A stretch of 64,000 nt of DNA, taken from Inia geoffrensis. Its lineage: Eukaryota > Chordata > Mammalia > Artiodactyla > Iniidae. The DNA is taken from NCBI GenBank assembly GCA_036417435.1, contig CM070900.1, positions 35,441,496-35,505,495 on the forward strand. Reading direction: 5' to 3'. This document shows, in pieces, positions 1 to 10,692 of the stretch (the first letter of the stretch is position 1; every line of letters begins with the position of its first letter). The notes under the pieces are model-generated. The model saw only the letters and a list, made by a program, of their open reading frames with translations, did no database searches and was not told where the DNA came from. Position numbers and translations under genes: made by a program.

Positions 1-154
1 TGCAGAGCACAGGTTCCGGACGCGCAGGCTCAGCGGCCACGGCTCACGGGCCCAGCCGCTCCGCGGCATGTGGGATCCTCCCGGACCAGGGCACAAACCT
101 GTGTCCTGTGCATCGGCAGGCGGACTCTCAACCACTGCGCCACCAGGGAAGCCC
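1..154 (-). mobile_element. CHR SINE, cut by window edge
   Basis: Antisense copy of the cetacean/hippo/ruminant CHR SINE. Its 5' end is at 154, where the plus strand reads ccaccagggaagccc, the complement of the family's GGGCTTCCCTGGTGG start. The 3' part and A-tail lie beyond base 1, so no TSD can be checked. Confidence 0.93.
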
Positions 155-299
155 TGTTTTCTTCTTTTTAAGCTTCATTCTCATATCGGTTTGCTCCATG
201 TGGTAGTTGATGGTCCCTTGAAGTTTCGAGCCTCCATGCTTACAGAAAGTTGGAGTATAATGGAAATCTCTCTCTCACAGAAGTCAAAACAAAACTGAC
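155..299. other. No feature seen
   Basis: Non-coding sequence next to the edge SINE. A 76-codon frame at 68-298 runs through the SINE and has no independent support. Confidence 0.5.
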
Positions 300-540
300 A
301 CTGGTTGACCCCTCCCTCGGGTCATGTGCCCGCCTGTGGACCACTCTGATAATCTGGCCAATCCGAGTCACATGCTGCTCTTAGGAGGGGGCCTTTTGGA
401 TTCAGTTCCATCGGAATCATTTGGAGGGAGGGATAACAATTCTCGAAAGGAAAAGCATGGGGCTCTTACCACAAAAGGGAAAAGTCACCTGAATTGGCCA
501 AAGCAACATATATCTACACAGCCTTCATTTTAGTGCACCA
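300..540 (+). repeat. Old interspersed repeat, family unresolved
   Basis: Motifs such as ggtcatgtgcccgcc, a ctctgat...ggccaat stretch and a later gtcacatgctgctct resemble a dispersed mammalian repeat I recognise by pattern but cannot name. Boundaries are approximate. Confidence 0.35.
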
Positions 541-779
541 GATATTATCTCCTGTTTATGGTGTTTTTAAGGATTCTTACTCCTTTAAAGTCCGGTCAAA
601 AAGAGAATTCCATGTTACTTGAACTGATGCCACATGATAACAAGCCCTGAGGGTGAAACCACGTGAACAGACTGAGCTCCTGTTTCTTACAAATAAACAT
701 CGTCCATCGAAGACTTTAATGAGAAAATGTGTCCTGTGCAAAAAGAATATGATAGAAGGAAGGAATGCTTCCTTCCTTA

Positions 780-850
780 TAAGCAAGTCACATCCTCTGA
801 GACTCAGTTTCCGCATTTGTCAAATGGGGTGACATAAATCAGAGGGACTT
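780..850 (+). repeat. MIR SINE fragment
   Basis: Reads gcaagtcacatcctctgag, then actcagtttccgcatttg, then tcaaatgggg. These follow the MIR core order (tRNA-related part, CTCAGTTTCCTCATCTG, TAAAATGGGG). Confidence 0.75.
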
Positions 851-2169
851 TTGCAGACCACAGAATCCACTCTGGTTAGTTCAAACAGAAAATGCTTTAT
901 TATAAGCTGACATGATTTCTGGGAACAACATTGGGCTGCTATTTAGCCAGGATCAAGGGCAGTTAGGAGAAATGTTCAGTCATCCCACGGGCTGTTGTGT
1001 GGAGGCTCCATTGCAGATGTCACCCACAACTTGGACCAAAGGCAAGGGAGAGAGAGCAGAAATTTCACCCCAGCTGCCCCAGAAGAGCCTCCACCATTGC
1101 ATTTGCAAGAAGAACCAATATTAGTGTGCAGAGCTGCCGCCGTGTATTATTCATTTCCCACATACAAATACGGAAACCACAACACAGACCCGCTCCTGGA
1201 TGTGAGAAGGTCTGGGATTGTGCTTTATCTAAGGCATGGATTCTCTGAGCACATGAAGGATAGCTGCTTGTTGGGTCCCAAGGCATGGGCTTTGGTTTCT
1301 GGCCACTCTGGGCTCTAAATTGTGTGGTTTTACTTGAACCTCTTTAAATTCTCCATCTCTAACCCTTGTTAAATAAGAGTCCCTCCAAGGAGAGAATAGG
1401 TATGGAGGGCACTTGGTACATAGCCAGCACCCCACACAAGGTAGCTCTTCGTGTTTCCTCTATGAAAGTCAGACATTTGTGAAAATATATAATACACATG
1501 TCTTTTCCTTCTCTCCTAAGATCATCTTGTTGGCCCACCTGTCTACACACAACTGCACTGAATATATTTCCCTGCACATGTTTGTTGCAAAAGTCTCCCC
1601 AGGTGCAATGTTAGTGATTGGCAGCTGTAATTTCCAATTTGTAATACCTTCCACCTGAGACCTGGCTCTGCCACCCACATGGCAGCACAGCCACCTCCCA
1701 CCATCCACAGGCTGGGCTCCCACAACAGAGGCAGCTGTGTCCCTGCCCTGGATTGGGAGTCATAAGACACTCCGGGACAGATCACTGAGATCTCTGCTTC
1801 CTGGACACCAGGCCCGTCTCCCTGGCATCATTCAGCTGAAAATAGACAAGGAGTTTATTTCAAGATCCATAGACAAGAAACAGATAGATGGGACGATGAT
1901 TAAAGTGAGAGACGGGCAAGTCTTCCTGCAAATTCCAGAACTAACCACACTCCCCTACAAGACTTCAGGCCACTGCAGCCAAAAGGTTGCCTGCCATTCC
2001 TCCTGGCTCAGAGCAGTCAATTACTAACCTCATACCTTGAACCAGAATTTGAATTCAAGTTTTGCTGTTTTCTGTCCATTGCCTTCTGTATCCTTTATAA
2101 GAGTGTAAGATTCTGGAGGGAAGGAGTCAAGATCTATTCTTTTTCTATACTCGATCCAGTCCCTAGGTC
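851..2169. other. No feature seen (1.3 kb)
   Basis: No repeat or coding exon recognised. Several overlapping frames of 60-107 codons lie on both strands, none with a recognisable domain, splice context or codon pattern, as expected by chance. Confidence 0.5.
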
Positions 2170-2290
2170 AAAAAGTGTGGCTTTGAAATCAACAGGCTTG
2201 CCTCGGCTACTTACTAGCTACGTGGTATTAGGCAAGTCACTTAACTTCCCTCCATTTTAGTATTTTGGGGGGAGCTGTGTAAATAAGATA
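2170..2290 (+). repeat. MIR SINE fragment
   Basis: Contains ggctacttactagctacgtg followed by attaggcaagtcacttaac and ttccctccattttag. This matches the MIR segment around CCACTTACTAGCTGTGTGAC and GGGCAAGTTACTTAAC. Confidence 0.82.
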
Positions 2291-2377
2291 CTTTTTAAAC
2301 ATCCAACATAATATCTGTCACAATAAGAGAGACAACCCCTGAAAATGTGGACCCTGAACTCAAGACTCTCTGGGGTT

Positions 2378-2550
2378 TTGTGTTGGCTCCAGCACCTACT
2401 GGTAGTTTTCCGTAACTTCACTGTATAACATTTATGTATTTTTAAAATGATTCCCGTGATAGTCCATAATATATAGTATTGCTGTGAGGGTTGAGTGAGA
2501 GAAGCCATAAAAAAGTGCTGGGCAGAGTGTCTGTCACACAGAGTAAACTT
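2378..2550 (+). repeat. MIR SINE fragment
   Basis: Degraded MIR: ctccagcacctactggtag, a short A/T-rich middle, then attgctgtgagggttgagtg and aaaaagtgctgggcagagtg, the usual 3' half (GTTGTGAGGATTAAATGAG, GTGCCTGGCACA). Confidence 0.7.
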
Positions 2551-4429
2551 CAACACAATTCTCCGTGGTCTTCTCATCAGAAGCTAAACTCAGACAAGCT
2601 GAAAGATAACACACCATCTGAATCTTCTCAGTCTTTCAGAAGCGTTTTTGGCTCTCTTTTTAATTTAGTGAACTAAATATTTCCTTATTACCACTATTGT
2701 TCTTTTATTGCCATACCCCGCCTTCATCCCTAGAATATCACTTACGCTGATTGTTAAAAAACAAACGGTGGAAGTTCTTTCTGATAAATTAGTTATTTTG
2801 GAACATCAGGGCTGTTAAATATAGCAAGTAAGTACATTATTCTCCAATGACCCCATACTTTCCCCTCCACACTCCAGTGGCCAAAGAGCAGAGATGGTCT
2901 CTTCCGGCCACATGGCTCCCCCTGCTGGATGAAGGAGGTTTGGGTCCTCTTTTGACTCATGAAAGGAAAGGGGCAATGCAAATAATAAGAGCTCTCCTAG
3001 CTTCCCACACTACAAATCCCGCTACTGTTTTGTAGGATGTTCCCTTCTAAACTCTGGGAGCTGAATGCCACATGAGGCTCCAACCCACAGTCATCATCCC
3101 CTTCTCAGAATTCTTATTATGCTCTGTATCAAACATGGAATCGTTTAGATCTTGCTTATATTCTAACTTCGTATCATTCCATTTAGTTTCCTCAGCCACC
3201 CCTATAATCATCCTTTCTGTCTGTATTGAATTTTCCATTTACAAATGACTCATAGAAACTTCCCCTTCCCTTCCATCCTGTTCCTGTACCTGCAAAAGAA
3301 AAATTAGGGACCCTTTTTCAAGATGAGGGCAATGAAAGCAGAGATGTTCTAAGAGAATGTTTAATACAGGAAAACAGGCACTGGGTGCCTGGTCTGAGCC
3401 CTGAAGTCCTCACAATGAGGTAAGGAAGACAGACAGACATGAAGAACGCACTCTATGATGACATGAGACAGCACATCCATGTCTTGGCCCATCAGTGGCT
3501 CAGCAAGGCTCAGAAATCTCTGAATATATCTTCTCATTAGAATCCACTATTTCTGCAACTTTCTTCCCTCCCCGAGCATTCAACGTCTTTCAGTTGGTGA
3601 TCACACTCATCTCTTTGGAGGACCTCCAAAGCAAGAAAGGAGGTCGTTTCATTCATCTGAAGTGCTGTCCTCCTTTTTGTCACTTTCAACTATGGATACC
3701 TTTTATTTTTCCTTTTCACTCATTAGTGGTTGTGTCCTCTCATCTTAGTCCCTTCCTTGCTCGTGCTTTCCTTGTTCAACTCAAAAGGTGGTAACACGTT
3801 GTGGGGTTGTGTTATACTTTGACTGGAACAAGAGTTTTTCGTTGCTATTCATGGTTGGTAGGAAGAAAAGACAAGTTAAGCTTCATGGAGTGTTCTTTTC
3901 TCCAACTTTGAAGAGGTATCCACTCTTCTTGGTCGCGGTTTCTTGGAAGAACCAGATAGAGGTGGGCAGGATCTCTCAGGTAGTGAGCCTTTGGTGGCAT
4001 CGAAATAAGACAGCATTAGTAGCCTGAAGACCAGAGTCCAGGAGACCACCCTGAGCAGTCAGCAATGCCCAGATTCACTGGAATGAGGCTTCAGTGGGAG
4101 ACAGGGAGACACACACTGGGGTTTCTTATGTTTTGAATGTTCAGTATAAAAATTGAAACTGAATCCAATGGTGACTGCACCTGCAACAGCAAAAGACAAA
4201 AAAAATCTTGTAGGAGAAATTAAGGCAGCTTCAAACTTCTAATTTGGCAATGAGCCAAATTATAGTCTTAATTCGGTCCTTGCCTTGTGATCTACCAAGT
4301 GGCAGGAGGGCAAATGGATTCTAAAGAGCTGTTTTCTCTTCTCCTTGTGCACACAAGAAATGGAAATATATTTAATAGATTGAAACAATGTAAAATCTGG
4401 AAGCAGCTTTTGAGGTTATATAATTACTA
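2551..4429. other. No feature seen (1.9 kb)
   Basis: No recognisable gene, RNA or repeat. Open frames are short (under 100 codons) and lack domains. Very old repeats may be missed. Confidence 0.45.
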
Positions 4430-4565
4430 CCTGACCATGTTTTAAGTGATGAAATCAAATCTCAGATACTGTGAGTGACATGCCCAGTGCCACCCATCCA
4501 TCAATGGCAGACTAAGATTCAAACTCAGGACCTTTAACCTCTTATCCACTGCTCTTTGAAGTCTA
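4430..4565 (-). repeat. MIR SINE fragment
   Basis: Antisense MIR: gtgacatgcccagtgccac, agactaagattcaaactcag and acctcttatccactgctc correspond to the complement of the tRNA-like MIR head (GGGTTCGAATCC and TAGTGGTTAAGAGC). Confidence 0.68.
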
Positions 4566-5497
4566 TAGAATTCCTGTCTTTGGGAGAATATTTGTCCTTG
4601 GTCCTCATAATTAGAGGAATCTTAAATATTGCCATTTTTAAAAAATTACCAGTTTTGTATTACAGGTCCCCAGTATTACAGGAATCTTAAATATTGTTCA
4701 TCATCCAGACATGTATTTTCCTGATAATACACTTTGAGTCAAGGCTACAAAGTCACTAATTGCAATGAAAGCGCACAATGCTTGGCCACGTTAAAGTCAG
4801 AGAGGCAAGCAGATAGGACGCTGAATGTACCGTGTAGAAATCAATAGCACAGAAACCTCACATCTCAACAGGGGATTGAGATCGCAAGTCAGCTTCTAAA
4901 GCAAACACAACTAGTGAAAAATCACCTTGCAATAGCCCTGAGAAGGCACCACACTGGCGATCTAATACGAACTCTCAGCCTATCCAACTCAGACTGCATT
5001 TGATCCAATTTTGGAACAGATTGCTCTTTCTTCGGTTGAGCACCAGATGAAGTGGTGAGTTGGCTTGCATCCAGGGGCAATGTTGTAAGAAAAATATGTA
5101 TCTTTAAACACTAAACACTCAGCAGAGTGAAATGTGCACTCCATGGGAAGCAAGAGAGAACTTGCTAGCAAGGGAGGAACAGCGGGTCGGCGGCTCCCAT
5201 GTCCGGCTGCCTTGGGCCATATGTTTGAGACGAGTGACTGGCCAGCCACCTGCATTGTTTAAACTCTTCCCCCCTCTTTGCTTCTTCCTTTCTTTGATGA
5301 GTTCCTGGAGTTCAGTTTGCCCCAATTAAATGTATGTGTGACTTAACATAAATCAGAGGCTCAGAATAATGAAGCTACATATATGCGCACATGTACTTAT
5401 TTTTGGTGAATTCTCTGCGCTTCCATCTTAACTGCATTTATCTTTACCACAACTGTATGGTGAAAATTTTTAAAAGGTGGTATAATTGGGAATCAAG
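4566..5497. other. No feature seen (0.9 kb)
   Basis: No recognisable repeat or exon. Overlapping frames of 65-88 codons at 4989-5329 on both strands have no recognisable content. Confidence 0.45.
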
Positions 5498-5511
5498 AGA
5501 ACTAGATTCCA

Positions 5512-5728
5512 GGGGCTTCCCTGGTGGTGCAGTGGTTGGGAGTCCGCCTGCCGATGCAGGGCACGTGGGTTTGCGCCCCGGTCCAGGAAGATCCCACATG
5601 CCGCGGAGCGGCTGGGCCCGTGAGCCATGACCGCTGAGCCTGCGTGTCCGGAGCCTGTGCTCCACAACGGGAGAGGCCACAACAGTGAGAGGCCCGCGTA
5701 CCGGGGGAAGGAAAAAAAAAAAACAAAA
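5512..5728 (+). mobile_element. CHR SINE with perfect 14-bp TSD
   Basis: Starts ggggcttccctggtgg, has the tRNA-like head (A-box region tggtgcagtggtt, B-box region gggtttgcgcccc) and ends in an interrupted A-tail. The duplication agaactagattcca is at 5498-5511 and 5729-5742 without mismatch, proving a complete retroposed copy. Frames called across it on both strands are SINE translations, not genes. Confidence 0.97.
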
Positions 5729-5952
5729 AGAACTAGATTCCAATCCTGGTCCTGCAATTAACCAGCTGAGAAATGTTAAGTTTGTCTAACCTCTGAATCT
5801 CAAATTCCTCATCTTCCCAGAGAGGGCTCAGAGTAAATACCCAAGGTGACTTTCAATTCTAAATTTATGTTAGATATTTAAACAGCTGGTTACCGCAAGT
5901 GCTGGGACTTCAACCAAAAATAGAAGACAGGACTGCACAACAGTAATCTGAT

Positions 5953-6080
5953 ACCTCTCCCTTCCTTCTTTCCGCCTCTTCTTCCTTTCTCTCCTCCTTT
6001 CCTAGTCGATTTCTGATGCCTCTCCTCTTGTCACTTTCCCTTGCTCCCTCTCCCCCTCCCTTCCTTGCTTCCTTTCTTCC
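5953..6080 (+). repeat. Pyrimidine-rich low-complexity tract
   Basis: About 130 bases of irregular C/T runs (ctcccttccttctttcc, ctccctctccccctccc). The 61-codon minus-strand frame over it, rich in E, K, R and G, is only its translation. Confidence 0.85.
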
Positions 6081-6084
6081 AAAC

Positions 6085-6185
6085 CATAATTCCATGCCTA
6101 CTGTGTGCTAGAGATGACATAGGCCCTAGGGATACAAAGATAAATTTGAGATTAGACTCTACATTGAAAAGTCTTTTCCCTTCAC
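6085..6185 (-). repeat. L2 LINE 3'-end fragment
   Basis: Reads tgcctactgtgtgctagag, then gggatacaaagataaat, the complement of the L2 3' end (family pattern CCTACTGTGTGCCAGGCAC...GGGGATACAAAGATGAA). Confidence 0.72.
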
Positions 6186-6489
6186 TTATCTTAAATGCAG
6201 CTGAGCAAGTCCAGTCTGATACTACTGTCATAGAATAATTCAGTGTGAAGTTTCTTTGGAAAATCATACCCTTTATCCAATTTGGATGAGCAAAAATACT
6301 TTTAGGTTCCAGCGGGGAGTCACACAAATCTTTCTAAATTATTGAAATGTTACCTGAAGCTGTCTATGCTCTATTTGTTGATAAAGAAGGAAAATGGACT
6401 AAAAGCATCTAGCAGGGTATTCAGAGCCATGTGGAATCTTTCTTCCATCATACTCCATTTGCCCCCAGTGTCAGGACAGGAAAACAGTG

Positions 6490-6730
6490 TGGCTCACCAG
6501 AAAAAGCCCAGGTGTGGAATGAGACTGACCTAGTTCATGATGTAGCTCTACCGCTTACATGGAAGCGGGTATAGCTGGGTCACCCTGAGTGCATAACTTC
6601 ACCTCTCAGAGTTGCTGATTCTGCATCTGTAAAATGTAAGTGATGATATCTGTCCGGCAGTACTGTGGTGAGAAATGACATCGTGAAGGCAAAGAACCCA
6701 GGACAGGGCTGCACGCATCCTAAGTGTAAA
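6490..6730 (+). repeat. MIR SINE, nearly complete
   Basis: In order: gactgacctagttcatg, agctctaccgcttacatgg, a loose 'gggtcaccctgagtgcataacttcac' block, tgctgattctgcatctg and taaaatgtaagtgatgata. The CAG-rich 3' part follows. Head-to-tail MIR order is preserved. Confidence 0.75.
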
Positions 6731-6804
6731 AGAGAAGGTAACTGAGCATAACTATAACTCAAGCGAAAGGAACTCACCTTCACATGGCGCCTGCCATGTG
6801 TCAA

Positions 6805-7205
6805 GGATTGTTTTATTAGGCCAGATCAGGCTGCAGTGACAAATTGATCTCAAAGTATACAGTGGCCCAAACAAAATAGAAGTTCATCTGTCACTCATCT
6901 AACAGGTCAAGTTGATGTTCCTTGTTGGCAGCTGGCTGTCCTCCACGTGGAGATGCTGAGACCCAGTCTCCTTTCATCTTGTGGTTCCGTCCCCCTCATC
7001 AGCACATGTATTTAGCTGACAGAGAGAAGAGAAAGAAGGCATCGCTGCTTCCTGAAAGCTTTGGTCTAAAAGTGGTATATATCACTTCTGTTCTCAGTCC
7101 ATTTATGGAGCACAACTCACCAGACCACCTCTGGCTGTAAGCAGGACGTAAGAAATGTAGTCATTGCTGGGAAGACACTACCTAGAAATGACTATGTCCC
7201 AAAGA
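6805..7205. repeat. Old interspersed repeat, family unresolved
   Basis: A recognisable dispersed-repeat pattern: caggctgcagtgacaaat, agaagttcatctgtcactc, tgttccttgttggcagctgg, ctccttttatc-like block and gaaatgtagtcattgctggg. The order fits an old LTR-class or LINE-tail repeat common in mammals, but I cannot name it. The 72-codon frame at 6922-7140 lies within it. Confidence 0.45.
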
Positions 7206-7254
7206 AGGACGGCAGAACTTTGGTGGATAGCTGTCTTTGCTACACTGACTGCAA

Positions 7255-7390
7255 CTGTTAAGCTACCTTAAATCTATGAGGTAGGCATTATCATCCCCCT
7301 TTTTACTGACGAGGAAATTTCAAGTCAGTAAGTAAGTAGCCTCCAGGTCATTGGGATCTAACTCCAGGCGTCAGGTTCCAAGGCTGGCCT
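7255..7390 (-). repeat. MIR SINE fragment
   Basis: Complement of the MIR centre: ctatgaggtaggcattatc, ccctttttactgacgagg and a tail resembling agtaagtagcctccaggtc, followed by the degraded tRNA-like head. Confidence 0.75.
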
Positions 7391-9199
7391 TCCCAATCTC
7401 ACCTCACTGCAACCCTCTAAGGAAGGGTTCACAAACCCCTGAGTGGTGGGTTGGATTATACCCACGCAGCGTGCCCCAAAGGATATTAATTTACACATTA
7501 AATGTGCATGCATAGCCTTTCTTTATAAATCAGAACATCTGGCAAACCTGGATCTCTAATCTAGCAAGGCAACAATTGCGTGAAGATTGTTTCCAGCTTT
7601 CAGTGCTTTAGATGGGGCATATGCTTTCCGGTTCACTCACCACTGTCCCTGTCTCTCCAATTCCAACTTCACCCTGTCCAACTTCACCCATTGACATCAT
7701 TTATGGAGGCTCTCTAGGCATTTGAATCTATCACCTCTACTATAAAATCTATCTCTACTATCTTATTTCTTGACAGGGAGAGTCAACATTTTGCTCTGCA
7801 AACTTGTTATAGTCCTGAGGAAATCAAAGAAATACAACTATTTGTTGAAACTCTCAGAAAGAGACTAATACACTTTGTGCATCTTCAAATGTTGTGCTTC
7901 TCACCTCCATCTTTCACCTGAGTTTTATTATTCAGTCCTGATTCACAAACCCATCTAAATACATTTCCATGCAGCCTGACCCCCATGGGTACAGAAGAGC
8001 TCTCCAACTCCACAAGATTGTCTTGTGTTTCTTTTCCTGGTTTCCTCCCTCCCTGCACTTATCTACTCTCCTCATTCCACTCCCAGCAATCACTTTGCTT
8101 CTCTCAGTTCCATCTATCTAATCAATGCATCAGCTATTTGTCAACAGAGCCCAGGGGGTTTCGACTCCATGTTCTCAAGATTAGAGTTCACTGAAAGAGT
8201 TGAAAAGGAAAGGACAAAGGACTGAGATGGGAGACAGACACCGACTGGAGAGCAGGAGTGTCCAGTGTGATCCGATAATCCACCCCCTCTGTGGGCTTGT
8301 CCCCTAACCCTGAAAATCAGCCCCAGCTTTGCAGTCTGAAGCATGGCACCCCAGAGGACAGGAGGTGTCCAGCCAAGCCAATCCCATCATATTTAAAGAG
8401 ATGTAATTTTGATCCAAGGTTTTAGCTCTCTGATTCATCAACCAACCACGTTCTGCTTTGACATTATAGTGACTTGCAACATGAAAGGTGTTCATAGAAT
8501 TCTCAGTTTCCATATTTATTTATTATTTGGGTTTCCGAAGAGCATGTTTTTTCAAAATAGTTGCCTCACTATGTCCACTTTCTATCATCAGAGTCTTCAT
8601 GCAACTTTCTCATTGGCCATTCTGCCCTTACTGCCTTAATCCTTCACCAACTCCTCAAGCAGCCCTTCCAAGTGAAAGATTAAGAAAACTGTGTTCCCAT
8701 GATTTCACACAATATGTCCTGAAATGGGTCCCCTACAACTCTAATTCAACAAGAAGCTCCTAAAAGGAAATTTTCATGCTCCTGTAAGTTTTGCTAAAAC
8801 TCCCTACTAAGTCATTCTTTAGCATATTCATGACACAAGTTAACAAATCAAAAGTTCTGAAAGTGTCTCAGTTAACAAAACAAAAAATCATTTCAATGTA
8901 ACTCTGTATTTCCCATACTTATTCTACCATAGAATCCCACCCCATCCCTCCTTTGCGATGAAACACTTAGTCATGTCTGCTGAAATTAGTGTTTCATGAT
9001 GAATATTTTAGGAAATGTTTTCTCAGCATCAAGATGAATTTTATTAGTTGAAAATGCTTATTTGCTTTTTGTTGCCTTTTTTCAACCCTGCTATACACGT
9101 GCTAGAATGAATTATTGCTTACAAATTTTCATCACTTTTATTTCCATAACTTTTGCCATGTAAATTTCAGTTCTCATAAAAGATGACTTTGCTCTTGAC
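7391..9199. other. No feature seen (1.8 kb)
   Basis: AT-rich non-coding sequence with no repeat family or exon I can name. Frames of 66-91 codons at 7985-8763 have no recognisable domain. Confidence 0.45.
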
Positions 9200-9515
9200 C
9201 ATGTGGTTTGCTTTGCTAATGGTATATACAGACTAAACATGAACAATGGCTTAAAATGGGCTTGCGTAGTTGAGCTTGTCCCCTTGCACTTCTACAATGA
9301 TCATGAGAACAACATGCTCCAGCTAACCCACCCGTCCCAGAAAAAGGATGAGAGAAACATAGAGCTGAGCAGCCCCGACCAACCCACACACCTACAGCCT
9401 CAGTGAAGCAGGGCTTCCCCAGCTGACCAGCAACACGTGATTAAGAAGTCAATGCCTATTTTGCAGCTTCTGAGATTTTGAGGTTTTTTATTATGCAGCT
9501 ATGACTGATTAATCT
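9200..9515 (+). repeat. MaLR (MLT1-like) LTR, 3' part
   Basis: Contains cacttctacaatgatcatg, agaacaacatgctccagct, aaaaaggatgagagaaac and the characteristic end gagattttgaggttttttat, atgcagctatgactgatt. These follow the order of MLT1-class LTRs of the ERVL-MaLR group. The 67-codon frame at 9203-9406 is LTR sequence, not a gene. Confidence 0.72.
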
Positions 9516-9850
9516 AACATGCTAGGTTCTATCCTAGAAAATTTCTGGCTGTAAGTGAAAAAAAAATTACCCTCTACCTTTAGTGACCTCATAGTAAGAG
9601 AGACTAGAAATAAACAACTAGTCATAATTCAAGACAAAGTAAAATGAAGGTGCCAAAAGAAGTACCAATAATATGCTGGGGAAACATAAAAGTAAAAATG
9701 ATGTTCTCCGTAAGTTCTTAAGCAAGAAGGTAGAATTTTGGCTCGTTCTTAAAAGAGTAAAAGGATTACACTACAAGAAGAATCAAGAAGAAAGACATTA
9801 CAGGTCTTCTTAGTGGTACAGCGTGCACAGAGACAAGAATAAATGTTTTC
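9516..9850 (-). repeat. L2 LINE fragment
   Basis: Blocks gtgacctcatagtaagagag, actagaaataaacaactag and a degraded later part ending near cagcgtgcacagagacaag. They follow the complement of the L2 3' region (CTCATAGTCTAGTGG, then the gene-end segment). It abuts the MLT1-like LTR. Confidence 0.55.
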
Positions 9851-9879
9851 CCTCTCAGGAAATAATAGTGTTCTTTTGT

Positions 9880-10015
9880 GTGTATATATTGGTTTGCCTT
9901 AATTATACCTGAGAAGACTAGAAGGCTACCCAAGATCACATAGCTAGTATATGGCAGAACTGGGTTCTTGAATCTAGGTCTCCTGACTAGTTCTAGTCTC
10001 CTGTTCTATAGGTGT
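9880..10015 (-). repeat. MIR SINE fragment
   Basis: Complement of the MIR head: aaggctacccaagatcacat, agctagtatatggcagaac, tgggttcttgaatctaggtc and tctagtctcctgttc. Confidence 0.78.
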
Positions 10016-10143
10016 TTATGTAGCCTGCTATAGGATGGAAAAGCAAAAATAGAAAATTAGCTTTTTGTTGTGCCTGGGAGTAACCACAGGGGTGCACAAG
10101 TAGGCAAATAAAGTGTGTATATCACGCTGGTGATCAGCACCGT

Positions 10144-10628
10144 TGTCGACTTAAAAAAATGCATAACGTGAAAGTTGCAAGTTAAGTTTTATTTGGGGCA
10201 AGATGAGGACTATAGCCTGGGAGACAGCACCTCATATAGTTCTGAGAAACTGCTCCAAAGAGGTAGGAGGGAAGATCAGTATATATGTGATTTTAGTGAA
10301 GGGGGAGTACATGCAATCCAGCACATATTTTTTTGCAGAAGGTTTCTGCTAGTCACAAGGAGCAGTCATCACCATGAAGGATTTTAGTGCTTCTCTAGAT
10401 ATGAGGAGATATGAGAATTGGGCTCATAAAATCGGCTCCTGAAAATATTTATCTATCTGAAGACCTGTTCTGCCAGTTTTTCCCAGAGCACAGAGTGCCT
10501 CATGTCCACTGTCCACCCTGAACTCCTTTCAGGGGGTGTTGAAAATCAGCAGCTGCAGCAACACATGATTTAATCCTTGTAGAGGTAGATGGCAAGTGCC
10601 AAGGGCAAGTACCAATTTGTAGTCGACA
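10144..10628 (-). mobile_element. Solo endogenous-retrovirus LTR (485 bp)
   Basis: The element starts tgtcgac and ends gtcgaca, so it has perfect 7-bp inverted ends of the TG...CA kind. Read on the minus strand it carries an AATAAA signal (complement at about 10188-10193) shortly before its 3' end, the usual place in an LTR. No internal retroviral sequence lies on either side, so it is a solo LTR left by recombination. A matching TSD is not clear: cacc occurs on both sides but offset. I do not recognise the family. A 70-codon frame inside (10175-10387) is LTR sequence. Confidence 0.68.
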
Positions 10629-10629
10629 C

Positions 10630-10692
10630 CATCATCATCCTAATCATAACAACAATAAGAATCATAACCACAATAAGAAGAACAAAAACTTC
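10630..10692 (+). repeat. Imperfect A-rich trinucleotide tract
   Basis: Degenerate run of atc, ataa and aac/aag units between the solo LTR and the next MIR. Confidence 0.7.

Noticed and set aside
5512..5728. tRNA gene (A and B box-like motifs)
   Set aside because: The motifs are the tRNA-derived head of the CHR SINE; it has no mature tRNA fold or anticodon stem.
5953..6080. Protein-coding minus-strand frame rich in E, K, R and G
   Set aside because: It is the translation of a pyrimidine-rich low-complexity tract.
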